Origin: Roseiarcus sp963696665
Lineage (GTDB): Bacteria; Pseudomonadota; Alphaproteobacteria; Rhizobiales; Beijerinckiaceae
Direction: 5' to 3'
Assembly: GCA_963696665.1 (NCBI GenBank)
Contig: CAVOLE010000028.1
Span: 1 to 64,000 of the forward strand
DNA: 64,000 nucleotides
Part shown: in pieces, positions 1-9,618 of the stretch
How positions within the stretch are numbered: the first letter of the stretch is position 1
How the letters are laid out: each line of letters opens with the position of its first letter
Program-made: the position numbers and the translations under genes
The notes under the pieces: model-generated
Told to the model about the DNA's origin: nothing
What the model saw: only the letters and a program-made list of their open reading frames with translations
The model's database searches: none

Positions 1-65
1 ATCTTGACGCTTGAGCGGCGCGCCCAGCCTGAAGCGGCGCCGATCATCGATCGGTTGAGGTCTCT

Positions 66-1355
66 TCAGCCAGTGACGGGCGCGTAGCTCGCCGGATCAA
101 GATGCGCCGGGCGGCCTTCGAGGAACAAGGCGCCGATCTCCGCGGGCGTCTCGGCGATCACGCGCCCACGCCGAATAACGGCGAGGCGTCGGGCGCGAAG
201 ACGAACCGCCTCGATCGGATCGGCGGCCTGAAGCACGACGAGATCGGCATTGCAGCCGACCGCGAGGCCGTAGCCATCAAGGTTCATTACCCGCGCGGCG
301 TTGGTCGTGACCGCCTCGAAGCAGAAGCGCATCGCCTCGCGGCTGGTGAGTTGCCCGACATGAAGCCCCATATGTGCGACGTCGAGCATGTCAGCGCCGC
401 CGAGCGAATACCACGGGTCCATCGCGCAGTCCTGACCGAACGCGACATTGATCCCGTGCATTCGCATCTCCGGCACGCGGGTCTGACCACGCCGCTTCGG
501 ATAGGTGTCGTGGCGGCCCTGCAGAACGATATTGATCAGCGGATTGGCGACCGCGTGGACGCCCGCCTCGGCGATCAACGGCAGGAGCTTCGAAACATAA
601 TAGTTGTCCATGGAGTGCATGGACGTGAGGTGGGACCCGGTGACGCGGCCAGCGAGGCCTAGGCGCCGCGTCTCTGCTGCGAGCGTCTCGATATGGCGAG
701 ACATCGGGTCATCGCTCTCGTCGCAGTGCATGTCGACCATCAGGCCGCGCTTTTCAGCAATCGCGCACAACGCCGCAACGCTGGCGGCGCCGTCCGCCAT
801 GCTGCGCTCGAAATGCGGGATGCCGCCGACGACATCGACTCCCTTGTCGAGAGCGCGTTCAAGGTTCTTCACGGCGTTTGGCGATCTGTAATAGCCATCC
901 TGCGGAAAAGCGACGAGCTGCAGGTCGATGTAAGGCGCAATTCGTCGCTTCACATCGAGCAGCGCGTCGACAGCGAGCAAGCGGTCGTCGCAAATATCGA
1001 CATGGCTGCGGATGGCGAGGAGTCCGCGCGATGCCGCAAGATCGCAATAGCTCAGAGCTCGCTCCATCACGGCGTCGGCCGTGAGCTGAGGCTTGAGCTC
1101 GCCCCACAATGCGATGCCCTCAAGGAGGGTGCCCGACTGGTTCAGTCGCGGGAGCCCAAGCGAAAGCGTCGCATCCATGTGGAAGTGGCAATCGACGAAC
1201 GGCGGCGAGACGAGGCGCTGCTTCGCGTCGATAACTCGACCAGCATCGCCGGCGATGTTGGGTTCGACAGCGACAATCTTGCCGCCTGCGCAGGCAACAT
1301 CAATCCCGGCGCGGCCATCGGGTAAAGCAGCGTTGCGAATGAGGATGTCGAACAC
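66..1355 (-). CDS. Cytosine-deaminase-like amidohydrolase
   Basis: A 429-residue metal-dependent amidohydrolase of the CodA/AtzC type, expected to deaminate cytosine or a related N-heterocycle in the cytoplasm. The metal-binding HxH pair is at residues 57-59 (DCHFHMD). HCDESDD and SHLTSMHS follow in the order seen in CodA, and FGQDCAMDPW carries the likely catalytic Asp. The length matches CodA. The start is GTG, with a strong AAGGAGG just upstream. It lies 20 bases after the YhfX-like gene and is probably the last visible gene of the minus-strand amidase/M20 operon. The substrate is not decided by sequence; isocytosine, creatinine-like rings or N-alkyl ammelides are alternatives. Confidence 0.85.
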   Translation of the reverse strand: MFDILIRNAALPDGRAGIDVACAGGKIVAVEPNIAGDAGRVIDAKQRLVSPPFVDCHFHMDATLSLGLPRLNQSGTLLEGIALWGELKPQLTADAVMERALSYCDLAASRGLLAIRSHVDICDDRLLAVDALLDVKRRIAPYIDLQLVAFPQDGYYRSPNAVKNLERALDKGVDVVGGIPHFERSMADGAASVAALCAIAEKRGLMVDMHCDESDDPMSRHIETLAAETRRLGLAGRVTGSHLTSMHSMDNYYVSKLLPLIAEAGVHAVANPLINIVLQGRHDTYPKRRGQTRVPEMRMHGINVAFGQDCAMDPWYSLGGADMLDVAHMGLHVGQLTSREAMRFCFEAVTTNAARVMNLDGYGLAVGCNADLVVLQAADPIEAVRLRARRLAVIRRGRVIAETPAEIGALFLEGRPAHLDPASYAPVTG

Positions 1356-1375
1356 GCAACCTCCTTCCGGAGACT

Positions 1376-2572
1376 TTACGGCGGCCAGTGGGCCTTGGCG
1401 CCCGAGCTGTGGGAGATCGACTCGACGACCGGTCTTCCGGTCGAAAGTCCGGAGACGCCCGTAACGAATGCCCGCGTAACAAAGGCCTGAGGCCGGAATC
1501 CAAAGACAACGCTGTCTCCAGGCGCTGGCTTCGTTAATCCGGCAGCGTCAATCATGCCGTAGTAATCGATGGCCTCGGGCGGGGGAATCTCGACGGGACG
1601 AAGCGCCGCCTCGTCGGTTCTTGGCTCCCGGGCGACGATCGCTTTCACCTGATAATTGGAAAAGACCGGGTCAATGTAGAGACCGCCGCCGAAGCAGAAG
1701 GCTTCGCCTCCCGAGAGGTGCGAAACCTCCGTCAGATAGACAACAGCCGGCGCCTCGGGCAGGTCGTCGCTCACATGCAACGGAGTCGTCCCAGTCAGCC
1801 CGTGTCCGGGCTCAACCTGGGTGGCGCCGGCTTCTGCGAGGGCGTTCAGGGTCACGCTCGAGGTCGTGCCTGGAGCATTGATTTCGATTCCCTTGTATCC
1901 GACGCGCGCCAATGTCTCCGACGCCTGTCGCAGAGTCTCGAGATTTGGCGTTGGCTTCACCGTGCGTCTCGCGGCGTCGAACAACAACGCTGGGAAAGTC
2001 GTAATTCCCGCGAAGCGGCCGCCCGGGATCTTATCCAGCGCCGCCGCCACCGCGACGACGTCGGACGCGGGAAATCCGCCTTCGTGCCCGCGATAGAATT
2101 GATCGTTCTCGCCGCGAATGCGGGCGAGGAAGTGCTGCTCCCGTCCCAGTCTCTCTGAAGCCGCCGCGGCTTCAGCCGCCTTTTCGGCGTTGAAGACCGT
2201 CCACCAGCTCGGAGAGAGCCTGGCCGCGCTGTCCGCCTCCCATTTCGGAATCTGGACGAGGTGGCCAATATGCCCAAGCTCCATGCCCGCGCGCTTCGTG
2301 GCCAGCGCGCATTCCAGATCGACCGCAACGCTGCGCTTTATTCCTCCCCGCATCACCGCGCGGCAGAAGGACTCGTTGCGTCCCATCTGTTTGGTCATCG
2401 TCATTACGGTGAGGCCAAGCGAGACGGCCTTGGTCGAGATCGCGCGCGCGTTATCCTCCACAGCGTCCAGGTCGATGACGTAAATGTTCGCCGGCAGTCG
2501 GCCGCTTTGATGCAGCGCAATCGCGGCCTCGATCAGTCGCGGGTTGCGCCGCCGGATCGCGTCGAGAAACAT
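1376..2572 (-). CDS. YhfX-like alanine racemase-fold PLP enzyme
   Basis: A 398-residue fold-type III PLP protein resembling E. coli YhfX and more distantly alanine racemase and D-threonine aldolase. The N-terminal TIM-barrel start has a VIDLDAVEDNAR stretch, and the probable PLP lysine is K61 in TMTKQMGRNE. The C-terminal part has the GGGLYIDPVFSNYQVKA segment and a DSVVFGFRPQAFVTRA beta domain. It may racemise, or simply process, an amino acid released by the neighbouring amidase or M20 hydrolase; that role is inferred from context. It sits 15 bases downstream of the M20 gene and 20 bases upstream of the deaminase, so the three are probably cotranscribed. Confidence 0.75.
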   Translation of the reverse strand: MFLDAIRRRNPRLIEAAIALHQSGRLPANIYVIDLDAVEDNARAISTKAVSLGLTVMTMTKQMGRNESFCRAVMRGGIKRSVAVDLECALATKRAGMELGHIGHLVQIPKWEADSAARLSPSWWTVFNAEKAAEAAAASERLGREQHFLARIRGENDQFYRGHEGGFPASDVVAVAAALDKIPGGRFAGITTFPALLFDAARRTVKPTPNLETLRQASETLARVGYKGIEINAPGTTSSVTLNALAEAGATQVEPGHGLTGTTPLHVSDDLPEAPAVVYLTEVSHLSGGEAFCFGGGLYIDPVFSNYQVKAIVAREPRTDEAALRPVEIPPPEAIDYYGMIDAAGLTKPAPGDSVVFGFRPQAFVTRAFVTGVSGLSTGRPVVESISHSSGAKAHWPP

Positions 2573-2587
2573 GTCGCTCTCCCTGCC

Positions 2588-3866
2588 CTAGCGCCACTCT
2601 GCTTCGACCGCGGGGGCTCGCTCAAGATAATCGGCTCCCGACAGAAACGCAGCGAGGGCGACGATGCCGTCGTAATAGTCCTCAAGGCTCACGTTCTCTT
2701 CCGTCGTGTGGCAGATCCTTATATCCCCCGGCGCAAAGTAACTCCCGGAACGCCGAGCGCCGACAGGATTGGCGGTTCCGACCAATAGGGAGCGGCTTCA
2801 ATGTTTCCCCGCTCAGGGCGGATGGCGCGAACCGCCGAGACGAGACGCGCCAAGCGGGCTTCGTCGAGGCGGCTCTCGAAAGGCTGGCCCCCGATCGCAT
2901 GATCTCGAGGCGCAGGGTAAGAAAACTGCAATTCGATGCGGCCGTCCATCGAGGCCGCCCTCACCGCCGTCTCGAGACCAGCGCGCACGTCATCCAGGCG
3001 AACGCCCGGCGGAATCTTTGCGATCATGCTGATTGTGCATTCGCCAGGAACCGCGATGTAGCCGCCGCCCTGAATGCCGGTCGGCAGGACGAACCCGGAT
3101 CCGATGAGCGCATGGCTCTCGCCGGCGCTGAACTCGGCCGAATATCGCCAGAGGGCTTCGAGAACGGCATGCGCGCCTTTGAGCGCATCGACGCCAAGTT
3201 CCGGCACGCCAAAATAGGCGGACTTGCCGGTGACCCGGATGTCGCAAAGGAAGAAGCCCATGTGGGCGACATAGATGTCGAGCATCGTCGGCTCGACATA
3301 GATCGCCATGTTCGGTCGCGGCACAGCCCCTCTCTCGATGAGCGCGCTGAACGCGCGGGCTCCCGCGCTGACGCCGCTGCCCGGCTCGCCGCTCTCTTCG
3401 TCCCCGACAAAGGCAAAGAGCAGAGTGGGATCGACTTCGATTCCCGCGCGATCGAGCGTGCGGACCGCCTCGAGCGTCATGCATAGGCCCGCCTTCAGAT
3501 CGCTCGCGCCGCGGCCCCAGACCGCGCCGTCCGCTACGGCGCCGGAGAACGGGCTTTCCCGTTCGCTGCCGGCCCATCGCTCCTTCCATCCGCTTGGGTG
3601 CACGGTGTCCGTGTGACCGATCAGCAAGAGCGTGTCGGCGCTGCTGCTCCCCTTGCGAATGCCCATACGTTCGGCCGGCCTTCGGCAAACTCGGCGGATG
3701 AGGCCCCGATCCCGAGCGCTCCGAGTTCTCCTTTGAGCCACCCTGCAAAGTTGGCCTCATCGCCCGTGACGCTCGGGATCGAGATGGCTTTCTGAAGCAG
3801 GCCGAGCGCGTGGGCAGCATCGAAGGCTTCCCTGATCCTCGCGATGATGGTCGATGAACCGGACAT
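2588..3866 (-). pseudogene. M20 peptidase/deacylase with two frameshifts
   Basis: An ArgE/DapE-type zinc hydrolase spread over three reading frames. The first frame (from 3866) has the N-terminal SIPSVTGDEANFAGWL segment. It shifts at a CCCC run (about 3649-3652) into the frame with IGHTDTVHPSGW, GRGASDLKAGL and GDEESGEPGSG. It shifts again at about 2735-2741, between GVPGVT and FAPGDIRICHTTEENVSL, which are contiguous in homologues. All expected motifs survive, so the gene would be full length (about 425 residues) if the two single-base changes were corrected. Either it is a recent pseudogene or the assembly has homopolymer errors. Its operon position suggests deacylation or decarbamoylation of an amide breakdown product. 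Confidence 0.8.
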
Positions 3867-4118
3867 ATCCTCACTCGCGTTCGACCGGCCCCAAGCGACC
3901 CGAGAGGTCTACGGCTTCTCATATCGGGTTTCCGCATGCGTTCGCGGGACATTCGCCGTCATGCATGAGATGCACACAATAGGGAACGAGCGGAACGCGT
4001 CCGCCCAGGTTCGCTGCACAAGGTAGCTGATCGTGCCGAGATGCGAAGGCTTAGAACGGCTTCTCGATTCCGCCGCCGGTGAAGATGACTGGACTTCGTC
4101 ATACGCCACCGCCGAGCG

Positions 4119-5570
4119 CTACGCTCCCGCGCAGATTGAAGGACGGCGCTGGATCCACGGCCTCGCCTGCTCGAGTTGCGCGGAGAGGCGGAGGATCGTG
4201 GCTTCATCCCCGTAGCGGCCTACGAGTTGCACGCCGATCGGGATATCGTCCTTGGTCCAAGCGGCCGGCACGGACACGGCGGGGAGGCCGGAGAGATTGA
4301 ACGGGAACAGGAACGCCGCGTCGGTCCATTTCGCGATGTATTTGTCGAAATCGGGCTCGTTCATGTCCCAGTAGCCGACGGGCCGGGGCAACTGGGTCAG
4401 GGTCGGCGTGACGAACACGTCGAAGGGCGCCAGTTCCGCCTGCACGCGCTGATTGGCCTTTCGAACGGCCGCCACGCTCGCTGCGTAGTCGCGAGCGGAA
4501 AGTGCGCGCCCGCGTCCAAGCCAGGCCCGGTTGAACGCAATCAGTTCTGACTCTGGAATAGGCCGACCGAGAACCTTCGCCATGTCGTCGAATTCGAGGA
4601 CGGTCTGGACGGAATTCATCTGATTATAGTCGCGCCACGCCGTCTCGAGGTCCGTCACCACCGCATGCTCTTCGAGGGCATGGCCAAGGTCCTGAAAAAG
4701 GGACAAGGTCTGCTTCATCGCATCGGTGACCTCGGGGGCGAACGGGGGCCCCCATGGCGGCGTCAATGCGTATCCGATCCTAAGCGGCTTCAATGGCTCG
4801 CGAAGGCAATCGAGCCAGCTTTGAGAGGGCTTAGGAGGCGTGTAAGGGTCTCCTGGCATCACAACTGCCGTCGCGTCCAGCAGCGCCGCGGCATCCCTGA
4901 CGGAGCGCGTGACCGCGAATGTGGACACGCTCCCGAACCAGATGTCGACGTCATCCGGTCCATAGGTGATCCGTCCTCGCGACGGCTTCAGTCCTAAGAC
5001 TGCGCAGCACGACGCAGGCGCGCGTATCGATCCGCCACCGTCGCTTGCTTCCGCCATCGGCATCATGCGCGATGCGACCGCCGAGACCGCCCCGCCGCTC
5101 GAGCCGCCGGCGGTGACGGCCATGTTCCACGGGTTCAGCGTTGGGCCATACATGCGAGGTTCGGTCGCGATGCACCACCCCTGCTCAGGCACATTGGTGC
5201 GCCCGAGGATGTTGAGGCCAGACGCCTTGATCCTCCGCACCATCTCGGAGTCGGACGGACTGACGTAGTCTTTCCGAAAGGGCAAACTGTTGGTCAGAGG
5301 CAAGCCTTCGCAACTGGACCCGATATTCTTGAGAAGATAGGGAACGCCGTAAAAAGGACCTTGTGGGGAGCTCTCTGCCGCACGAGCCCTCGCGCATTCA
5401 AAGTCCCGGATGACGACTGCGTTCAGCTTCGGGTCCAGAGTTTGGATCAGGAGGATTGCGGTTTCGGTCAATTCCGCCGGCGTCACTTCTTTTTGTTGGA
5501 CAAGCTCCGCCAGGCGAAGCGCGTCGCTCTCGACAAATAGATTCGTAAGGTCGGCTGTGGCGGTCGGCAT
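4119..5570 (-). CDS. Amidase signature family hydrolase
   Basis: An amidase-signature enzyme of about 483 residues with the full Ser-cisSer-Lys triad: K81 (LLKNIGSS), S157 in AGGSSGGAVS and S181 in SDGGGSIRAP, with the spacing known for malonamidase E2. It should hydrolyse a carboxamide to acid and ammonia; the exact substrate is unknown. The ATG at 5570 is chosen because AGGA lies about 10 bases upstream and the homologous region (LTNLFVESDALRLAELVQ) follows at once; an in-frame start at 5600 adds ten unlikely residues. It is the first gene of the minus-strand operon and diverges from the gene at 5798. A 250-base gene-free gap separates it from the M20 gene. Confidence 0.87.
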   Translation of the reverse strand: MPTATADLTNLFVESDALRLAELVQQKEVTPAELTETAILLIQTLDPKLNAVVIRDFECARARAAESSPQGPFYGVPYLLKNIGSSCEGLPLTNSLPFRKDYVSPSDSEMVRRIKASGLNILGRTNVPEQGWCIATEPRMYGPTLNPWNMAVTAGGSSGGAVSAVASRMMPMAEASDGGGSIRAPASCCAVLGLKPSRGRITYGPDDVDIWFGSVSTFAVTRSVRDAAALLDATAVVMPGDPYTPPKPSQSWLDCLREPLKPLRIGYALTPPWGPPFAPEVTDAMKQTLSLFQDLGHALEEHAVVTDLETAWRDYNQMNSVQTVLEFDDMAKVLGRPIPESELIAFNRAWLGRGRALSARDYAASVAAVRKANQRVQAELAPFDVFVTPTLTQLPRPVGYWDMNEPDFDKYIAKWTDAAFLFPFNLSGLPAVSVPAAWTKDDIPIGVQLVGRYGDEATILRLSAQLEQARPWIQRRPSICAGA

Positions 5571-5708
5571 AGCAGAATTCGTCCTGATGCGGCGTCGCAA
5601 GTTCAGCGAACAATCGCCCTTATACTCGTAGCGGTCCGCCTTCGCTGCGTCCTCGCTCTTAATCGTAGCCCTGTCCGCAAGCGCGTTGAAGCCAGAAAGC
5701 GGGCGAGT

Positions 5709-5733
5709 TAAACGTTTAGCCGGCGTCCGCCGG
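5709..5733. promoter_or_regulatory. Two adjacent palindromes in a divergent promoter region
   Basis: Between the amidase (minus) and the amidotransferase-like gene (plus) lie TAAACGTTTA (5709-5718), a perfect palindrome with a central CG like LacI-family operators, and directly next to it CCGGCG-TC-CGCCGG (5720-5733). They could be operators for the divergent operons. No regulator gene is adjacent, so the assignment is only a suggestion. Confidence 0.35.
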
Positions 5734-5797
5734 AAATGATGGCGCTGCGGACCCCATCAAGTGAGCAATCTTAGAACCGCTTCGAGGATTGGAGCCG

Positions 5798-6558
5798 ATG
5801 GCAGATCCAGTACGAGTTCTTTTCGCCGGCGAATCTTGGATGACGCATAGCGTCCACACCAAGGGCTTCGATTCCTTCGACATGTCCTCCTACCACGAGG
5901 GCGGCACAGAGATGATCGCCGCCCTTCGCGCTGGGGCGCCAAACTGACCTATCAGCCGAGCCACATCGCGATGGAGTCGTTTCCATTTTCGCGCAAGGAG
6001 ATCGACGCGTTCGATGTTGTGATCCTCAGCGACATAGGCGCGAACTCGCTTTTGCTTCCTGACCGCGTGGCGATCCGATCCGAGAGCTGGCCCAACCGGC
6101 TCCACCTCATTCGTGACTTCGTAAACGCCGGCGGCGGCCTCTTGATGGTCGGCGGCTATCTCACCTTTCAGGGGATCCAGGCCAAAGGCAATTACAAAGG
6201 CAGTCCCGTCGAGGATGTGCTGCCCATCGAATTGTTTCCTTACGACGATCGGCTTGAATGCCCTCAGGGAGTCACGCCGACGATCGTGAAACCCGACCAC
6301 CCCATCCTCAAGGGCCTCAACGACTGGCCTCAATTCCTGGGCTACAACCGCTCAACGGCCCGGCCGGACGCGGATGTGCTCGCGCGCATCGGTGACGATC
6401 CCTTCATCGCCGTGCGTGACGTCGGACGAGGGCGCGGCGCGATCTTCGCTTCCGATTGCGGACCCCATTGGGGTCCCCCGCTCTTCTTGGCGTGGAAGGG
6501 GTACGGCCCGCTCTGGACGAATCTCGTCGGCTGGCTCGCGGAGAAACATCGACCCTGA
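5798..6558 (+). pseudogene. Glutamine-amidotransferase-like protein, frameshifted
   Basis: A class I glutamine-amidotransferase-like protein (PF07090-type, ThuA-related fold). The first frame reads FAGESWMTHSVHTKGFDSF and DMSSYHEGG. At a GGGG run (5932-5935) it shifts into the frame reading GAKLTYQPSH, VVILSDIGANSLLLPD, GGGLLMVGGYLTFQG and LPYDDR-like LFPYDDRLECPQG, all family hallmarks in correct order. One extra G restores a protein of about 253 residues. Members often sit in sugar ABC transporter operons, as here; no glutaminase activity is established for them. The ATG at 5798 is preceded by GGAGCCG. Sequencing error and recent pseudogenisation are both possible. Confidence 0.8.
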
Positions 6559-6569
6559 CAGACCAGCGG

Positions 6570-7372
6570 ATGCGGCCCGACGCTTTCGGCGCGCCGGGGT
6601 GAAGGCTTCTCAAAGCGGAGTCCAAATCACGCATACCCTCAAACGCGCTTCGGCTCACCCAACGGCCGCACTTGGCCTTCCGATCCTCCTTTCGGCTGCG
6701 ATCCTTGGCGTCGCCTTCGGCATTCTGACCGGAATCGGCGCGGGTCTTCTCAATGGCCTCCTAATCGTCGGGCTCAGGGTTCCTTCGTTCCTCGTGACGC
6801 TCGGCACGATGCAACTGTTCACCGGCATAGCGCAGATTTCGACCCAGCTTCAGGACGTCCCGATCGTCGACGATACGTACACGAATCTGTTCGGCTCAGG
6901 CACGATTGGACCGCTGTCCAACGCGGTGGTTTGGCTCGTGCTCGGCTTTTTGGTCGCTCAAATCGCATTCAAGAATCGCGCCTTCGGCTGGCGCGTGATG
7001 GCGACGGGAAGCAACCGCGCCAGCGCCCGGGCGCTCGGCATCAACACCAATCGGGTCCGCGTCGGCGTCATGGTCCTCTCGTCCTGCACGGCGGCATTGG
7101 CCGGCATGATCTATGCGGGCGAGATCCATGGCGCGGTTTATACACTTGGGTCGAGCGACCTCCTCACGGTTCTCGCCGGCGTGGTGATCGGCGGCACGAG
7201 CCTGTTCGGCGGATCGAGCAGCATGCTCGGCGCGCTCATGGGCTCGCTTCTCATGACGATGATCGTCAATGGCCTCGTGCTCATGGGCGCGACGGTGCAG
7301 CAACAGATCGTCGTACAGGGAATCATCATCGTCGTCGCGGTGGCGGTCAGCCAGCGCCAGCCCGCGGAGTGA
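6570..7372 (+). pseudogene. FrcC/RbsC-type ABC permease, internally deleted
   Basis: An inner-membrane permease of the ribose/fructose ABC family, for sugar or nucleoside-like uptake. From about 6660 it reads as a normal C-terminal two thirds (LLNGLLIVGLRVPSFLVTLGTMQ, a hydrophobic core, then LSSCTAALAGMIYAGEI and VVIGGTSLFGGSSSMLGALMGSL). The short N-terminal leader (ATG at 6570, MRPDAFGAPG) must cross a GGGG frameshift at 6596-6599, and then joins HTLKRASAHPTAALG directly to LPILLSAAILG. The first two or three membrane segments and the GGIDLSVG motif, roughly 70-80 residues, are missing. A GTG at 6599 gives the longest uninterrupted frame (257 residues). Probably non-functional. Confidence 0.7.
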
Positions 7373-7377
7373 ACCCA

Positions 7378-8151
7378 ATGGACAGGGGGACAGAACCCCT
7401 CCTCCGCGTCACCGAGCTTCGCAAGACCTTCGGCGGCCTGCATGCGCTCGAGGATATCAACCTTGAGGTCTGGCCCGGCGAGGTGGTCGGGCTGGTCGGC
7501 GACAACGGCGTCGGAAAGTCGACGCTCGTCCGCTGCATCGCGGGCTACTACACCCCCGATGCGGGTGAGATTGCGGTTGACGGCGAATCTCTCGGTTCCG
7601 ACGGCCCCAAGCGCGCCGCCGAACTCGGCATCGAGATCGTCCACCAGGACCTGTCGCTGGTCATGCATGGCGATGTCGTGCAGAACCTCTACCTCAACCG
7701 TGAGATCCGTTCTTCCTGGGGGCGGCTCGGGCGCATTGGCTGGCTCGACAAGAAGGCGATGCGCGCGGGCGCCCGCGCGATCCTCGATCAGGTCGGCATC
7801 GGCGGAACGATCTCCGTTCGGCAGCGCGTTCAGGACCTCTCCGGCGGTCAGCGCCAGAGCATCGCGATCGGACGCGCCGTCGGTTGAAGCCGTCGCATGG
7901 TGTTCCTCGACGAGCCGACGGCTGCGCTCGGCGTGCGGCAGACGCGGCACGTGCTTGACCTCATCGGCCGCCTCCGCGCTCAGGGCATCGCGATCGTGCT
8001 CATCAGCCATAACATGGAGCAGGTGCTGGAGGTCTGCGATCGGATCGTCGTGCTGCGTCTCGGCCGAAAGGTCGCCGACCGGGCCATCGCCGGCCTGACC
8101 GGGTCGATGGTCGTCGGCTATATCACCGGCGCCGAGAGGGGCGAGGCTTGA
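7378..8151 (+). pseudogene. FrcA-type ABC ATPase with in-frame UGA
   Basis: A single-domain sugar ABC ATPase of about 257 residues, like FrcA. Walker A is GDNGVGKST (residues 41-49), the Q-loop region is EIVHQDLSL, and the signature is LSGGQRQSIAIGRAV. Codon 170 is TGA (7885-7887); the same frame then continues SRRMVFLDEPTAALG (Walker B) and LISHNMEQVLEVCDRIVVLRLGR to the natural end at 8151. TGG to TGA would be a one-base change. As written, the product would lack Walker B and the H-loop and could not hydrolyse ATP. It follows the permease by 5 bases and overlaps the PfkB fragment. Confidence 0.8.
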
Positions 8152-8220
8152 GCGCCGCCCTGCAATCCGCCCAAGAGCTCCCCTGTTCCTCTGTATCGGG
8201 GACCTCGACGTCGACGTGCG
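8148..8220 (+). pseudogene. N-terminal PfkB kinase fragment (plus strand)
   Basis: A TTG at 8148 overlaps the ATPase stop and begins SAALQSAQELP. After a CCCC run (8180-8183) the next frame gives LFLCIGDLDVDV, the typical opening strand of PfkB-family carbohydrate or nucleoside kinases. Kinase similarity then stops at about 8215-8225. A kinase here would fit the preceding sugar-type ABC genes. The right boundary is approximate. Confidence 0.5.
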
Positions 8221-8224
8221 ACCG

Positions 8225-8426
8225 CGGCTGGCCCTTCTTGCAAAGCTCACGCGCGGCCCCCTCCGCTTCGCCGCCGGCAAGTTCGATGGCCTCGCTACGG
8301 TTGACCAAAACGATATCAACCAGGGTCCAGTCATAGTCCTGCGCCGCGTAGGTTGGCGAAGGATTGAGAATTGTCGTCGCGCCTTTCGACCTCGCCAGAG
8401 CAAGACAGTCGCGCGTGACGTTCGGC
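8225..8426 (-). pseudogene. Internal ribokinase/PfkB fragment (minus strand)
   Basis: Directly downstream of the M20 gene stop, the minus strand reads GATTILNPSPTYAAQDYDWT, then VDIVLVNRSEAIELAGGEAEGAARELC. This is the ribokinase segment with the NPAP and NExE-type motifs, but with no start, no N-terminal half, and no C-terminal catalytic GxGD. It is a decayed internal fragment. It meets the plus-strand PfkB start at about 8220, as if an inversion or deletion joined two kinase genes. Confidence 0.6.
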
Positions 8427-8429
8427 CAA

Positions 8430-9587
8430 TCAGGGCTGCATCATCGCGACTGCGATATCGCGATAGATGAGCGCGGCGCGGGCGAGGTCGTCCTTCGGGA
8501 CATATTCGTCAGGCTGGTGCGCGACATCGAGCGAGCCGGGGCCCAGGACGATGCCCACGGCGCCAATCTCGTGAAAATGAACGAGGTCGCATCCGCCGGT
8601 CAGCCCGCCTGGCTGCGGAAACGTGACGCCATGCGCGCGGGAGATGGCGACCGCATTGCGCACGAGCGGATCGTCGAGTGACGTCTCCGCCGATCCGGCT
8701 TTCGTGCGGATCGCCGCGATCTCCGCCTCCACGCCATGGTCGTGTTTCGCGCGCGTCAGCATGGCTTTCAGCTCGTCCATCGCGACGTCGAGCGTTTCGC
8801 CGGGCAGCAGCCGCCGGTCGAGTACAAGCTCGCAATTGTCCGGCACGACGTTGTCGGCGATCCCTCCTGCGATGCGAGTGACCGACAAGCTTGCGTGGCC
8901 CACCAGCGGGTGGGTCTGGGTCCTGAGTTTGCGATCCCGTTCGTCGAAGATGGAGATGAGATGGCTCGCAGCGAGGATCGCATTGACCCCGAGCTCCGGG
9001 CGGCCGGAATGCGCCGCCTTGCCTTTGGCGCGGATGAGCGGCCGCAGACAGCCCTTATGCGCCGCGAAGACGGCATTGTTCGTCGGCTCACCTATGACGA
9101 TCAAGCCGGGCTTTGGCTGCTGCTTCGCCAGCGCCCTTGAGCCGCCGCCGTCAATCTCCTCGTCGGCGACGAACATCAAAACCAGCGTTCCGCGCCAGAG
9201 ATCCCTCTGCGAGGCGAGGAGACGGCCGGCCTCGACCATGGCGACAACCGGGCCCTTGGCGTCACAGGCGCCTCGTCCGAAGAGCTTGCCGTCTCGCTCT
9301 GTCAGACGAAACGGATCATTGGTCCAGCCGCCGCCGACCGGCACCGTGTCCATATGCGAGTTGAAGGCGAACGAGGGGCCGTCGCCGTTGTCGATTCGGC
9401 CGACGACATTCGCGCGGCCATCCCCAAGGGGGCGAACCTCTGTAACAAAGCCGATGGCCTCGAGCTCCGACGCAAGGAGCGCGGCGGCCTCCGTTTCTCG
9501 GCCGGGCGGGTTCTGCGTGTCGATGGCGACGAGCCGCTCAAGGAGGTTCGTCAGGCGAGCGACGTCGGGCGCAAGCAACTTTTCCAC
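8430..9587 (-). CDS. ArgE/DapE-type M20 deacylase
   Basis: A 385-residue zinc-dependent M20 hydrolase related to acetylornithine deacetylase and succinyl-diaminopimelate desuccinylase. Metal and catalytic motifs are in order: FNSHMDTVPVGGG, GRGACDAKGP, FVADEEIDGGG, GEPTNN, and the dimerisation-domain segment HKGCLRPLIRAKGKAAHSGRPELGVNA. The C-terminal metal ligand lies near the AHQPDEYV segment. It is the fourth gene after two permeases and an ATPase on the minus strand, 31 bases beyond the permease stop. It probably deacylates or decarbamoylates the compound imported by that transporter; the true acyl group cannot be read from sequence. Confidence 0.85.
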   Translation of the reverse strand: MEKLLAPDVARLTNLLERLVAIDTQNPPGRETEAAALLASELEAIGFVTEVRPLGDGRANVVGRIDNGDGPSFAFNSHMDTVPVGGGWTNDPFRLTERDGKLFGRGACDAKGPVVAMVEAGRLLASQRDLWRGTLVLMFVADEEIDGGGSRALAKQQPKPGLIVIGEPTNNAVFAAHKGCLRPLIRAKGKAAHSGRPELGVNAILAASHLISIFDERDRKLRTQTHPLVGHASLSVTRIAGGIADNVVPDNCELVLDRRLLPGETLDVAMDELKAMLTRAKHDHGVEAEIAAIRTKAGSAETSLDDPLVRNAVAISRAHGVTFPQPGGLTGGCDLVHFHEIGAVGIVLGPGSLDVAHQPDEYVPKDDLARAALIYRDIAVAMMQP

Positions 9588-9618
9588 TCCTTCGATCCGG
9601 TCGCAGGCGGGCGCGTTC

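Noticed and set aside
3867..4118. Possible small gene between the amidase and the M20 gene
   Set aside because: Frames of 60-80 codons exist on both strands but lack ribosome binding sites and recognisable sequence; treated as spacer.
7885..7887. UGA as a selenocysteine codon
   Set aside because: The position is not a cysteine in this ATPase family and no selenocysteine hairpin is apparent downstream.
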